Shown: positions 37,401 through 48,849 of the stretch, in pieces | Layout: each line of letters opens with the position of its first letter | Position numbering within the stretch: the stretch's first letter is position 1 | From: Siniperca chuatsi | Lineage: Eukaryota > Chordata > Actinopteri > Centrarchiformes > Sinipercidae | Direction: 5' to 3' | Assembly: GCF_020085105.1 (NCBI RefSeq) | Contig: NC_058052.1 | Span: forward strand, 17,400,733 to 17,464,732 | DNA length: 64,000 bases | Notes under the pieces: generated by a model | The model's input: the letters and a program-made list of their open reading frames with translations, nothing else | Databases searched by the model: none | Told to the model about the DNA's origin: nothing | Made by a program: the position numbers and the translations under genes

Positions 37401-40400
37401 ATAAATGAGCCACTAATTAGTTGTTGTTGTTTTTTTTTTTAAATTAATCAACTTTTCTCCTCTGTGGAAAAACTGCACCTCTGAGAGCCAAACTTGGCAC
37501 CGAGCTGAATGTAATGTCTCACGGCTCCTGCACAACATCCAAAGTGCACCAAGTTAAAAAATGTGAGTTTATGTGATTGCACCGCGGGAGTCAACAGTAG
37601 CAAGTTTTCTAAGTCCATCAGTTTGATTGTAAATTACACGCACAGCACAACAAAAAAAGCCTCTGTGCCTCCAGTGAGCCAATGTTTCAAAACCTCCCTT
37701 GTGGCAACATTTGGACGTCTCGCACGTAGAACGCTCAATAAAAAAGCAGGCTTGGTACTCAGCCCCAAACCATTAGTAGTGAGCTGAGGCACTCAACATG
37801 GTACACAGGCGTTAATTGCCTCGTTGCCCGTAACTTTTTTTGGAATCCTTTTTAACGCTGTTGTTTTTGCAAACACAGTTGTTGGGAAAGGGTTGTAAAC
37901 ACCTGCGTGCTGGGAAATATTGTATGTGATCGGGACACTTGAATGCTGAAGAGTCTGTCTCGGTCCGATAAGTGTAATGCTGCCGGTGTGTTTGTTCACA
38001 GATTGGTGATCTGTATTATCTTACAGAAGCGTGTGGTTCTCGTTGTCCACTCGACAATCTTTTATCACTTTATTCATTTTAATCTTTAAGTCATGTTTCT
38101 TACTCATCCTCTGTTCCAAACCTGAAACTGATCTGGAAACTCTCTCCAGATGCTCCAATTGTTACTACAGACTCCATTCATCTAAGCAAGAAAACGAGGG
38201 AACTGCCCAATAACGATATCAAATGGCAACATTATTATGTAGTACAGTGTTAGAAACACCATTCTTGAGATCCTGGAAATAATACGTTTTTAATTTTTAC
38301 TCCAGGTGGATTCAAAATCACTGATCGTTTTAGAAATGTTCTTTCCATTCCTACACAAGTAAACCTTAGCTCTTGCACATTAGATTTACAATCCATAACA
38401 TTTTACAGTCCATAACTGCCTCAAGTTTATTTTCATTTTATTTGTACTTTTTCAATTTGTCAACATGAACTATTTCGATCTAGTTGCCCCGCTGACTCTG
38501 CAGAAAAGGCTGCTATATGTAGCACAAGCAAAAACAGTGTTATGAAGCCTTCCCAGTTTGGCTCCTATCAAAATGGCTGAGATGCTTGTGGCTTTGTGAT
38601 TAAGCTGCTGCAAACCACACAGCCCAGGGAGAGTAAACCCAACATTTAAACCAAAACCCAGATACAGGCAGCCTGGGCAACAACAGTGGCATATTAGTAC
38701 TTACCCCAAGACAAAATGTCCATCATTTGTGTGTAACCCACATTCAGGCAATTCGGCTTCTCAGCACATGGAATGAAGTCTGGGAGGCTTGAGGGGGTTT
38801 GGGATAGTATTATGCACCCATTTGACAGCCCTGAATTGTCTGGAGGAATTAAGATGACTTGTTGTAAAACTGGTAAGACTTTTTTCACATGTACATTTTT
38901 TCTTGCATATTCGTCATTGCTCTCTTATTACTGGTCAAATATAGATCACCTGGAAGATGGACTTCAAAGTGAGCAACAATTCGATATCAACAGCACCATT
39001 ATTTACCAAGTCCCTGTGAATCCCTTTCTGACCATTGGGACTTTTCTAGAGGGGAAAACAACCCATCTGTCCGGCAAATGCTTCCATATGGACACAAAGA
39101 GTGGGGCACATTCTTGTGGAAATGAAAGCAGGTCCTTTAATCTAAGAGACATAATCAATAAATGATAAGGCCTGTAGCCACAGGGCAAAGCGGTAGTTTG
39201 AAGATAACTTAAGGCAAGATTAGTGATGGGACAAAATGGGGTGGTGGGGGGTGATGTTGAATTAAAACATTATGCATGGAGGACTGGAGTTAGTTGCTTG
39301 GTAATCATGGGTTCCTATCAGCTCTTTAGATCACTTCCTGCAAGCTTAGCTCAGTCGTATTCAAGTGATCATTGTTTTATCTGGAAGGAATGCTAATTAC
39401 AGTTGTAGAGAAGCCAACCCTTGCCGACATCATCAAAATACACTATGTGGTCAGTGTAAATGAGACAATAGTTGCCTTCACCACAACTATTATGCAAAGG
39501 AGACATTGGACTACCAATTTGGAATGCAATCTCAGTCTAGCAAATATTTACCAACAGCCAAAGACAGGGAAAAGAGCCTAAAAGACAGCTAGCATGGTTA
39601 ATGACTGAGTATAGAGAAGGGTTGAAATGTACAGTTCAGTAACAAGGGGGTTAGACTGAGGCTTCTGTGCACAATTCAAGCCCCTCGGGAATGTGCTGAG
39701 TTGAACATTTGATGGCGCAAGATAACCAAAGTAGTGGGCATTTTCAATCAACGTGTCAACCCAAATTTCAGCAGAGATTCAAAAATAACACCAAGGATGG
39801 AGGGAGGTTTTAGGCTTGGCTTTGATTTCATGGTACTATAGGCTTAAAGACCAGAATTATATTTGAGTGCCATGAGAATTTGTTCATCTCTGGAGCTGTT
39901 TCTAATGATATGGAATGACCCAGACGGGTGCTACTGGTCTTAAAGTCCCTAAAAATAGAGACGCTTATTTGCAATCCCACATTTGGGCCATGAACACAGA
40001 GAATGGCAAACTGTGACACCAGGCAAGGAGTCTAATTTTCCCTCTTTTATGGGTATTGCTGAGAATTCGCTCTAACAAGCCTGGCAGCCTTTGAAATAAT
40101 AAATATGGAAATATATCCCTTGACTCCTGTATTACTGGTGAAGAACAGCAGCAACACTGCAGGTTGAGAACTTTTGGCATTCACATTCTGATTAAACCTT
40201 GAGTCACTCAACTGTAAAGAAACTTTTAAATGGTGCCTTTTGTCTTTCCTTCAATCCAAAAAATACCCACCTATTCTCTAATGTGAGAGCTGCGGCTTCA
40301 GAATGATGTTAAATGCAACAGCGGTTCTCTCCAACAGATGCATGTGTAGTTAGTGGTTTGTACCAGCAGGGGTATTTGTGAACAGATCCTTTTCCATGTC

Positions 40401-42864
40401 CACAGTTTATCAAATTAGGAGAAAAGATGACATGCACGATAAACTTAATTCTTTGTCTCTGTGCTGTGGCTGACAGTGGGTGCTGGAGTGTGTGTGTGAT
40501 TTATACCTTTCTCTAAATGTCAGCTGTGAGAGTGACAGTAATATGATGTTTCCCACCCACACAACGGAGGAACACACACACAGTGAGCAACCTCAACATG
40601 GCTGTTTGCTGAGGCTATATGGTGTTCCCAATAATTTCCTTACCCACAACATAGACAATGAGCATGCTGCGCTATTAAGGTTTGGTCCTGTGAGTAGAAG
40701 AACCAGGCAGTACATGAGGAAATAAAGCAATTTTGAGTCGGGCTATAATTTGTGGAAATCTTGCTGTTTGGAATTAACATCAAGACTTTTTAACTAGTCC
40801 ACTCGGGACAGGTTTAATAGTAAACATTGGCAGTGAGGAGGAGAAGAGCTATACACACATCTGTAGAAAGAGGTGAACTTGACCACTTTGCTCATTTACA
40901 TTCACTGGGTGTTTCCTTTTGTCAGCTCATTTAGGGCTCCTCAGATGTTGGTGTGAACAAATCAACATTTAGATAGTGTACTAATGTGCCGATGAAAAGA
41001 CCCTCTGAAGATAACTACCTTTGATATGACCCCCTGGGACTCACACTGTCCCCAGCTTAGCCCCACCAGCAGGGGCAAGACAATCCAATCCATTTACCCC
41101 CCAGAGAGATCAAAGACCCGGCCTCCTCCTTTTCATTCTATTACCAAAGACTCCACCTTTGCAAAGTCCCTACACAAATGAGATTGTGCATCAGCCATTT
41201 TCTTTGGTGGGGTTAAAGACAGTGTTTTTGAAAGGATGGAAAACAAGCAGGGACATTAAAGAGTTTGAGTGATGAAGGAGAAGAGATGGACGGGGGGGGG
41301 GGCATGAAAGGAGGTGGCAAGGGGCAAAAAAGCAGTGATTAATGCCTGATGACTGTTAATGGGACAATGGATGAACCACTGGGGCCATTACTGTGCTATT
41401 GTCTGATAGGATGCTTCCCTGTTAAGTAAAGGTATGCCATTACACAGCATTCAGGGCTTTTGATGCTCCTGCTTAAGCACAGGGATATTCGCTCATGTCT
41501 CAGACAGACACTCATCTCCTGTTGAGCATGTTTTATGAAACGAACAGAGGGCTCAGAGACACCTATTTCCTGCCCCTCATAAAACGTAGTCTGTCTGCTG
41601 TGAGCAAACTGGATTAGGCATGGTAACAAGCAATGCCTACTGATGGCATGCACTCATACTGGGGTCATTGGCTAAACTGTCTCTCCTCAGTACTATAAGG
41701 TATTTTTCAAAGTATAAGGTTTCTGTGGTCACCTCTATTCAATCAGCTCTGCTAATTGACTGTGACTCCATAAGCCTGCCATCTTTCAATGTTATATAAC
41801 TGGATATAACTATTTTTTACTGAATAGCAACTCAGTCCGTGTTAGTTTTCCACCAGCTCTCTCACTCTACAATATATTTTTTTGACTTCTTTCAAAAACT
41901 TTGTGAATAATGAGTAAATTATATGTGTGAAGCAGCTTTGCGCAATGTGGTTGTGGCTGAGGCAGACTTAACATAGCAGCCAGGAGCTGAGCCAGCTCTG
42001 GCCCTGGCCCTTGTCCTAGCCCCAGCCCCAGGCCGCCAGCAGCAAGCTTCTGGACCAACCATAATGAAGAGTAGGCATTTTTATCCCCAGCTGTACCTCT
42101 GCCCCCCCACCCTGGTGCATCTGTTTGCTCCATGGTCGTCTGGCAGAGTGGGCAGACATTGCATATTGGGATATTATTTGTATAAACAATGGGCAGATTG
42201 TTTGTTTGCACTGAATTGGTTGCAGCTGTATAAGCAGTGGGATATGTTGCACATGGCAGGACTGGAGAGTGAGAGAATCCACCTGAAGGACACAGGTGGT
42301 GGAGGATGAACTGAAGTGCTTACATGGTTCTCGAGTCTTGCCACCACCGGCTTTGCTGAAAATGCCAGTAGCAAAGGGAAAATAAACATGAGTCCAGAGG
42401 GCAACAGAGCATAGCAAAACACAGGGTATTGTGGTCAGGTATCTCTTTACTTGGGCTTCCATGCAGTGTTACTGTAACAGGCAGTTTATGCAACATAATA
42501 CAACCACTTGTTTCTGTTTCAGCCCAACACACTTACCAACCATGGGCCTTTAAAGCTGTAGTCAGAGCAGCCGTGATTCCTTCATGTGGTAAACAGGGAC
42601 TCAAACATGGGATGACATCATCACAGAGGGACCTGAAACCACAGAGGAGGTGTCAGCTGCAGATGGAAGGAACACCAGGATGGATCAAACCAGTCCATGA
42701 GCCTCCCTTGGTGAGCAAACGCAGTGTCACAGCTCTATCCCTGGGATTGCAGCAAGAGACGGGCTGGGCCTCGTGGTTGCCGCATGGAAAGCCCCACACA
42801 CGGTTCTCTGATTAAGTGGAAATGTTTCACAAGCATCATGCTGATATTTTAAATGAATAGAAAT

Positions 42865-43700
42865 ATGCTTCTCTCACTCTCGGAAGGAAGCTTCTTTCTG
42901 AGTTAGATGAGGCTACAGACAGCAGCCGGTTAGCTTAGCTTACCATAAAGACTGAAAACAGGTGGAGATAGCTAGCCTGGCTCTGTCTGAAGGTAACAAA
43001 TCTGCCTACCAGCATCAATAAAGTTCACTTATTAACTAATTATTTCTTGTTTGTTTAATCAGTCATTGGTGTCATCACCATGACACAACCCCACAATCAA
43101 TTGATCTTCTCATCTAATTTGCTGCAAGAAAGCGAATAAGCGTATTTCCCAAAAGCTAAACTGGCTCTCTCCAAAGTGATAAATATGCATTCCAACAAAT
43201 ATAAAGCTGACTAATTAACACACGTTCTTGTTTGTTCAATCTGTACAGAAATTAAGTGTAAAAATGACTATAAATGATTTCATAGGGAGTTAGATGTTAG
43301 ACTTTTCGCTTGGCGAACAACAGCCAGGCGTAGTGACTCTGCATAGCATCCTGAAGACCAAAACAAAACCTGTGCTAACCAGCCGTATCTAACAACAAAC
43401 AACACTGTAGCTGGAGATGCTGCACAGAAGTGCTGGGTGAATAGACAAACTGTTCTTTGTCAAGAAATACCTCCAACACGTAACACTCTCTAAAATCACA
43501 AATTGTCATTTTTGTAGCATTTTTGTGACTTGTAGCCATGTGTTATATAGCAGAGCCAGGGTAGCTGTTTCCCCCTGTGTCCAGCCTTTACGCTAAGATA
43601 AGCTAAGCTAAGCTAAGCTAAGCTAAACACATCCTGACTCCAGCTCCGTAACACACAGACATGAGTGATGTTGATCTTCTCATCTCACTCTGGGAAAGAA
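42865..43700. mobile_element. Composite MITE array with long terminal inverted repeats
   Basis: The left side (42930-43000) has TTAGCTTAGCTTACCATAAA and CTAGCCTGGCTCTGTC. The right side (43545-43627), read on the minus strand, has TTAGCTTAGCTTATCTTAGC and CTACCCTGGCTCTG, so the ends form inverted repeats around a core of about 550 bp. The phrase CTTCTCATCT-(n)-AAGAAAGC recurs near 43107 and 43675, with a degraded form near 42870, so two or three partial units are stacked. The right arm has an expanded AGCTA pentamer run. I know similar sequences as abundant fish repeats but cannot name the family. Confidence 0.6.
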
Positions 43701-45207
43701 AGCATATGCCTTTAAATTGGGCTCAAATATATGCAAAGACAGAGAGAGAGACCAAGAGGGCAAAGAGAGGTGAAATACAATATACTAATACGCAGGAGGT
43801 GAGTGAGAACAATTGTCACTAGTTAATTACCTGGAATGTAACATGAGACCCAATCAAATTACAATACGTCATCACCTCACTCACAAACCCTTGTTTTCCC
43901 TGTTGTGCTGACATCACCCAGAAGTTAAATCAGTGGAGCAAACCTGTTCTCCACCTGCATTCACACACTCAACACATTGTGCTGAATGAGTTGTCCTTTG
44001 TTTAATTATTATTTCCCAAGGACAGGGAGATTTACCCTTATTGCTCAATCAGGCAGATTGTCATCCCACAAAGATGAATAGTGAGCATTGTGCTTCTTTT
44101 CTATGAAGTGATCAGTGCCAGCACCCAGAAGTTTGACACCTCCCTGTGAAATTTTGTTTACATAAGAGCTTGGTTTTGATCCGAATGCTCATTCCAGAAG
44201 TATGCCATCTCTTTCATCTGACAAAATAACATGCATTGCCTCTGTGTACACCACCTTGTTTCTTTACCCTTTCATCTCTTGATGGTTCACTCATGAGTTT
44301 GTTAACTCAGGGATGTCTTTCAAGGGTGTTTGGCAGCAATGTTAGAATAACAATGACAGATATGCCAGATACTCAAGCAGAGAAAAGCTTTATTGTAACT
44401 CTTAGATCGTGAAGGGAGATTATAAGACAGCGGTATAATCAAATAAGTTCTGTGTTTTATTGCTCATTAGGTGTCAACACTTCATTTGATGAATAGCATT
44501 CCAGCTAGATCAGAATCTGGTTTGTTTTAATATTTTGTTATGCAAATAAAACACACTTAAAATGCATAGCTGAATGACAACCGACAGACTTTACATGTGT
44601 TAATTAGTATTTTCATGAATTGTAACATGCATAAGTCTTGTTAAGATACACATTTGCTGTAGATACATATTTCCAGAATTTGGAAGTGTACAGTGGCATG
44701 AAAACGCATGTCAGTGGAAATGCTGATTCTTTCTTGTGGTATGACACTAAATGTTGTTGGTTTGGATGCCATTGCGTGGGCGAGTATGCTGTTACTCCAA
44801 ACCTCTCACACCCCAAGATTTGTGTGTACAAGTGTGGACATGTGTTTATATATGTGTGTAATAGCTGCGAGGTGGCATGTGGGGACGTGATTGCGTGTGT
44901 CTGTTCCACTAAATGTACCGGAGCTGCGTGTGACACACACACACTCACACACACCCTGTCCTTCCTTGAGTTAGGGCACATGCCTGTGGCCTGTGTTAGT
45001 CTGTGGTTGGAGTAATGATGACAGGCTCACACACACAGATTCCAGGACCCCCACAAACATGACTTGGCTGAGCCTGCATGGTATATTGTACTGTTGACAA
45101 TGCTGCCATTACTCTTAATTACTCTAAAGAATGGACACTAAATTGTTTAAATGGAGTGAGTCTCTCTGTATGTCTGCCTGCCTAATGGTCAATGCATCTG
45201 TCCTCAA
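43701..45207. other. Intergenic DNA, no supported gene
   Basis: No exon, repeat boundary or RNA gene was recognised. Confidence 0.5.
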
Positions 45208-45726
45208 CAGTCGTGGAACAAGTATTCAGATCCTTTACTTAAGTAAAAGTAGTAATACCACAATGTAGAAATACTCTATTACAAGTAAAAGTCTTGCATT
45301 AAAATAGTATAATAAGAAAAATTATAAAGTATTATTATTAGTTATTATAATATCTCATTATGCAGGCAGAATGGCTCCTGACAGTGTTATATTTTCATAT
45401 ATTATACTACTGTTTTATTGTTACTGATGCATTAACATGTAAACAGCTCATTTTAACATATACACTGTATGCTGCTGGGTAGTGCAATGTGCTGTTAAGC
45501 AATGTATTTCATAGGCTCATTATAGCTTTTTAAAAATCTTTATCTACAAAGTAACTGGTAACAGCTGTAAAATAAATGTTGTGGAGTAAAAAGTACAATG
45601 TTTGCCTCTGAAGTGTAGTGAAAGTATAAAATAGCATAGAATGGAAATAAAGTAAAGTACAAGTACCTCAGAATAATACTTAAGTACAGCACTTGAGTAA
45701 ACAACCTTAGTTGCTTTTCACCACTG
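45208..45726. mobile_element. Complete hAT-type MITE with target-site duplication
   Basis: The left terminus CAGTCGTGGAACAAGTATTC and the right terminus (minus strand) CAGTGGTGAAAAGCAACTAA form short terminal inverted repeats. Inside the ends are the typical phrases TTTACTTAAGTAAAAGTAGT and AAGTACAAGTACCTCAGAAT. The flanks are GTCCTCAA on the left and ATCCTCAA on the right, an 8 bp target-site duplication with one mismatch, as expected for hAT elements. No coding capacity. Confidence 0.82.
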
Positions 45727-47420
45727 ATCCTCAACGACAGTCAGAGTAAACCTCACCTTGTCTTCCTAAGACAAACTGCAAATGAATGTCTATGGATGTA
45801 AACAGATAAAGAGGTTATCTGGCTCGGTCAGATATCAAGAGTGTCTTGTGCTCCTTTTGATCTGACACGAGAATCAAGCAGAAAATACAGTAATTTCCTC
45901 GCTATCTTCTAATCTAAACAGGTCTAATTACAGGCACCAAGGTGTATTTGGGTGGATTCAAAACCTACACATTAGAGCACATCCATTGCACAACAGCCAG
46001 GAAATGGGGTGTGCTGTGCAACTGGACAGATTGAGAACCAAGATCCTTTTTCTTGTTTTTTTAAGTTGCATCACAAAAAGCGCTGCGGTGCACCTCATTT
46101 CATGAATCCTTGTGTAGATTGAGTAAGATGAAGTAATTAGAGGCCTTAGTTTGGATAGCTAGCTATCTGCTCTGCTGCACATGAAGGCAGGGAAGTAAGT
46201 TATAATTAGAAACTAGCCAGCAACACCAAAGGGTTAGGTGGCAAACACTCGCCAGGACACACATACTTTGTTATTACCTCTTTGCCGTTATCATTTGATA
46301 GGGTAGCGTCCTCTCCTGTTTTTAATATTCGTCTGATGACGTCTGACATAGCCCTGATGGACCATCCTCTGCCGCCATAGCAGGATGTGGCCTGTTGAGG
46401 CTCCAGTAATGACTCATTAAAACTGTATATTTGTTGTGTGTGTGCCTGCACATATTTCAGCAATTGTGTGTAATGAGTTTGAGAAGCATATCTGGGCCAA
46501 ACATTTAAACCATCCACTCAGCCTTAACCACTGATTTGTGAAGACTGGACTACGAGTTAAACACCACTGACTGACTGTTCAAATAACTCTTGCTTTCCAG
46601 AAGGGGGTGCTTGTTAGTTAACACCCGTACCAACGGTTAAGTGAATATTTGGACTAAATGGTTTAGATCCTAACTGCTGCAGGAGAATTTATATTTGATA
46701 CATCTTGAGTCAAAGTAAAAGACATTTCTTTTGTTTTTTTTGTAACACAGTAGATCAGACCAACTATTCCCAAAAATGAGGGGCAGGAAGAAAGGAGTAA
46801 TGTTATCACATAACATTTAATAAAACAAATATATTCAAATTTTCTATATATAACATTTTCTTATAAAACAATATATACTGTATATAACACATTTACAATG
46901 CATGCAGCACCATGTCTTTATAATACTGGTGTTGACAGAATTCAATAGCTCAATTAAGTGCCACCTCCAGGATAATATTTACAATACAGTAATTTACTGC
47001 AATAACTTGAGGCTTGAAGTTCCATCAAAAGAGAAACAAAACAGCTCTGCCATTACCGATGACATGAATCAATCTTCCCAAGACTTCTGAAATGTCACTT
47101 CCTAACTTTCGACTCCTCATCTGTTAATGAGAAATTGGATCAGTCCATCTTGCACTGTTGCATCCCTCTGGGTGTATCACTTTTCCAGGAATCATGTCTA
47201 TCCTTCCGGGTGCTGTTTGTGTCAGCAACTTTGGCAGAAAAGAATGTCTTAGGTGTTGGGTGTCTCTGTGTGTGTGTCAGCATCTCAGGTGTATGCAAGG
47301 ATGAAAAGTGTTTGTCAGTGTCTGTGACTGATTTGTGGGTTTGCTGGGTGTGTGGGTATTACTGTCTGTGTGTGCGTGTGCATGTGTGCGTGTGTGTGTG
47401 TGTGTGTCCACGCGTTTGTA
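45727..47420. other. Intergenic DNA including the likely dkk1 3' UTR
   Basis: No exon is supported. The part next to 47420 is GT-rich (a broken (GT)n run at about 47360-47408) and is the presumptive 3' UTR of the minus-strand dkk1 gene. No strong AATAAA on the minus strand was found close to the stop, so the transcript end is open. Confidence 0.4.
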
Positions 47421-47686
47421 TCAGCGTCTCTGACAGGTGTGTAGGTTCCGGGCTGCAGTCCTGCTGACACTGTGGTCTCTCTCTCCTTTCTCTGGTCGGC
47501 AGGCCATGCCGTCGCCACAGTCGCAGCGCTGGAACAACTCCAAGCCATGGGTGCCTTTCCTGCGGTGGCGCGTACACACCTGGCCCTCCGTCAGAACAGG
47601 TTTACAGATGCGAGACCAGAAGTGTCTGGCGCAGCACAGAGCCTCAGAGCAGTCTGCAGATCTCAGGCAAATATCCCCCTCCTGGC
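47421..47686 (-). CDS. dkk1: dkk1 exon 4: second cysteine-rich domain and stop
   Basis: 266 bp after the acceptor CTCTCCAG. Encodes [18 protein letters not shown] through [11 protein letters not shown] and ends LHTCQRR followed by TGA (47421-47423). Confidence 0.95.
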
Positions 47687-48645
47687 CTGGAGAGAAAGGG
47701 AAGAGAGAAATGAAAATATGTTACATGACAGACCTCACTGAACACTTCTTGTGTTGTTACTTGAACCTAATAAAGAGTGATGATTGATGAACAGGACACT
47801 CACCTTTCACAGCATTAGGCTGATGGCTGTGGGCAGTGGGAGGCCTCTTGGTTTGATGCTCCATGGTGTTGTTGTGTTTGTGCCAGCCAGTGATGATGTA
47901 TGCTTCTGTGCCATCTATGTCATTTGCCTGGCATACACCTAGAAATGGCAAAAGAAAGAAATGCATTTAGGGTCTGTATTTACCACAGTAGATATAAAGT
48001 CATCCACATCTTGCATAAATTTGAATTAATTGTTATCAGTAAACATGCAGACATGCAAGACACTATGACTGCAAGCAAACTATTCTCAGCTATCAGAATA
48101 TCATCAACAACTTGGTAAATCATAAATGTCAGTATTCATTTCAGATGGGATGCCTCTGCTCACCATTGCTGCAACGGTTTCCTGCGCAACACATGGAGTC
48201 CCGTGCGCAACGCTTCCGGCTCTTACGGCAGGGCAGGCAGGCGCCTCGGGCGTCGTTGCAGAATTCATCACCTCCGCAGTCTTCATCATCAGTGCAAACA
48301 CCTGACTGCTATAGTTTGATAAAAACAAAAGCAGCGTGTCATTTAAGTATTGAGATATTACTTGTAAAACTTACATAAACGCAACTTTTGTCGTGGCGCA
48401 CATAATTGACTTTTACGCACGGGAATTACCTGCAAGGTGTCTACGGGTAATTTGTGTCCCACGCTACCGGAGGGAGAGGTGCGTGGACTCGGACTGACAG
48501 TGTCGGAGCCTTTGCTACCCGAAGCACCGGGCAAATTTTTGATGGCGTTGGAGTTCATCAGGACTGTCCCAGTGTAAACGTCCCCAAGGTATCCAAACAG
48601 CGTGAGATACACAGCCAAGAAGCGACGCGCTGACAGTATCTGCAT
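47421..48645 (-). CDS. dkk1: Dickkopf-1, secreted Wnt antagonist (complete)
   Basis: Four coding exons on the minus strand (48645-48430, 48308-48164, 47938-47804, 47686-47421) join in phase to 762 bp, 253 aa. The start [20 protein letters not shown] gives a signal peptide and has an A at -3. Next is [10 protein letters not shown], the conserved NAIKN-type motif that in DKK1 contacts the LRP5/6 first propeller. The first cysteine-rich domain has ten cysteines (VCTDDEDC to GVCQ), then a basic linker. The second domain has ten cysteines (DICLRSADC to LHTCQRR) and in the family binds LRP6 and Kremen. Length is in the normal DKK1 range. The protein is secreted and blocks canonical Wnt signalling. 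Which teleost paralogue (a or b) this is cannot be decided here. Confidence 0.96.
47804..47938 (-). CDS. dkk1: dkk1 exon 3: linker
   Basis: 135 bp. Completes the first domain with GVCQ, then the His/Asn/Pro-rich linker ([20 protein letters not shown]) that joins the two cysteine-rich domains. Donor GTGAGT. Confidence 0.93.
48164..48308 (-). CDS. dkk1: dkk1 exon 2: first cysteine-rich domain
   Basis: 145 bp after a TATAG acceptor, with a GTGAGC donor. Encodes [20 protein letters not shown] through CCAGNRCSN, most of the N-terminal dickkopf domain. Confidence 0.95.
48430..48645 (-). CDS. dkk1: dkk1 exon 1: signal peptide and NAIKN motif
   Basis: 216 bp, 72 codons, phase 0, ending CCTTGCAG before the donor GTAATT. 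An upstream in-frame ATG at 48793-48795 extends the frame, but that extension lacks a signal peptide and lies close to the probable transcription start. The ATG at 48645 directly precedes the hydrophobic segment and is preferred. Confidence 0.93.
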
Positions 48646-48837
48646 GATTCTCCCCTTAAACTCTGCTGTGTTGCAAACACACGGGAAAAAAACCCTTCTG
48701 TTTGGGGAAATGGGAATGTCTGGGAAAATGACGGAGTGACAAAGTCCAAAGCGGCCTGAATCCTGAATCCCAAAGTTTCCAGAGAGTTTCGGCACGATGC
48801 TTTCGAAGCCTCTTGACTCACAGTCCTAGGATGATCT

Positions 48838-48844
48838 CTTTATA
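48838..48844 (-). promoter_or_regulatory. TATA box of dkk1
   Basis: The minus-strand sequence TATAAAG lies about 193 bases upstream of the chosen ATG. Transcription would then start near 48810 with a 5' UTR of about 165 bases. Confidence 0.65.
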
Positions 48845-48849
48845 CATGT

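Larger units (their letters stand above)
20810..42860. other. Gene-poor intergenic interval between pcdh15 and dkk1
   Basis: About 22 kb in which I could support no exon. Frames longer than 100 codons (for example 24549-24911, 29666-30130, 38773-39165) have no recognisable motif, no splice partner and a composition like their surroundings. The interval holds microsatellites (23192-23225, 31492-31575, 33695-33757), one transposon-derived repeat (30975-31150) and a homeodomain-like TAATTA cluster (34421-34480). Gene deserts beside developmental genes often contain enhancers, but without cross-species alignment I cannot point to conserved elements. Confidence 0.5.

Noticed and set aside
38773..39165. 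130-codon plus-strand open frame between pcdh15 and dkk1
   Set aside because: No recognisable domain, no clear codon bias, and no evidence of splicing or regulatory context.
47135..47787. Plus-strand frames across dkk1 exon 4
   Set aside because: They are antisense to a clear cysteine-patterned exon and arise from GT-rich and GC-rich sequence.
48643..48795. N-terminal extension of dkk1 from the upstream ATG at 48793-48795
   Set aside because: The extension has no secretion signal and lies almost at the inferred transcription start. The internal ATG directly precedes a signal peptide and gives the usual DKK1 length.
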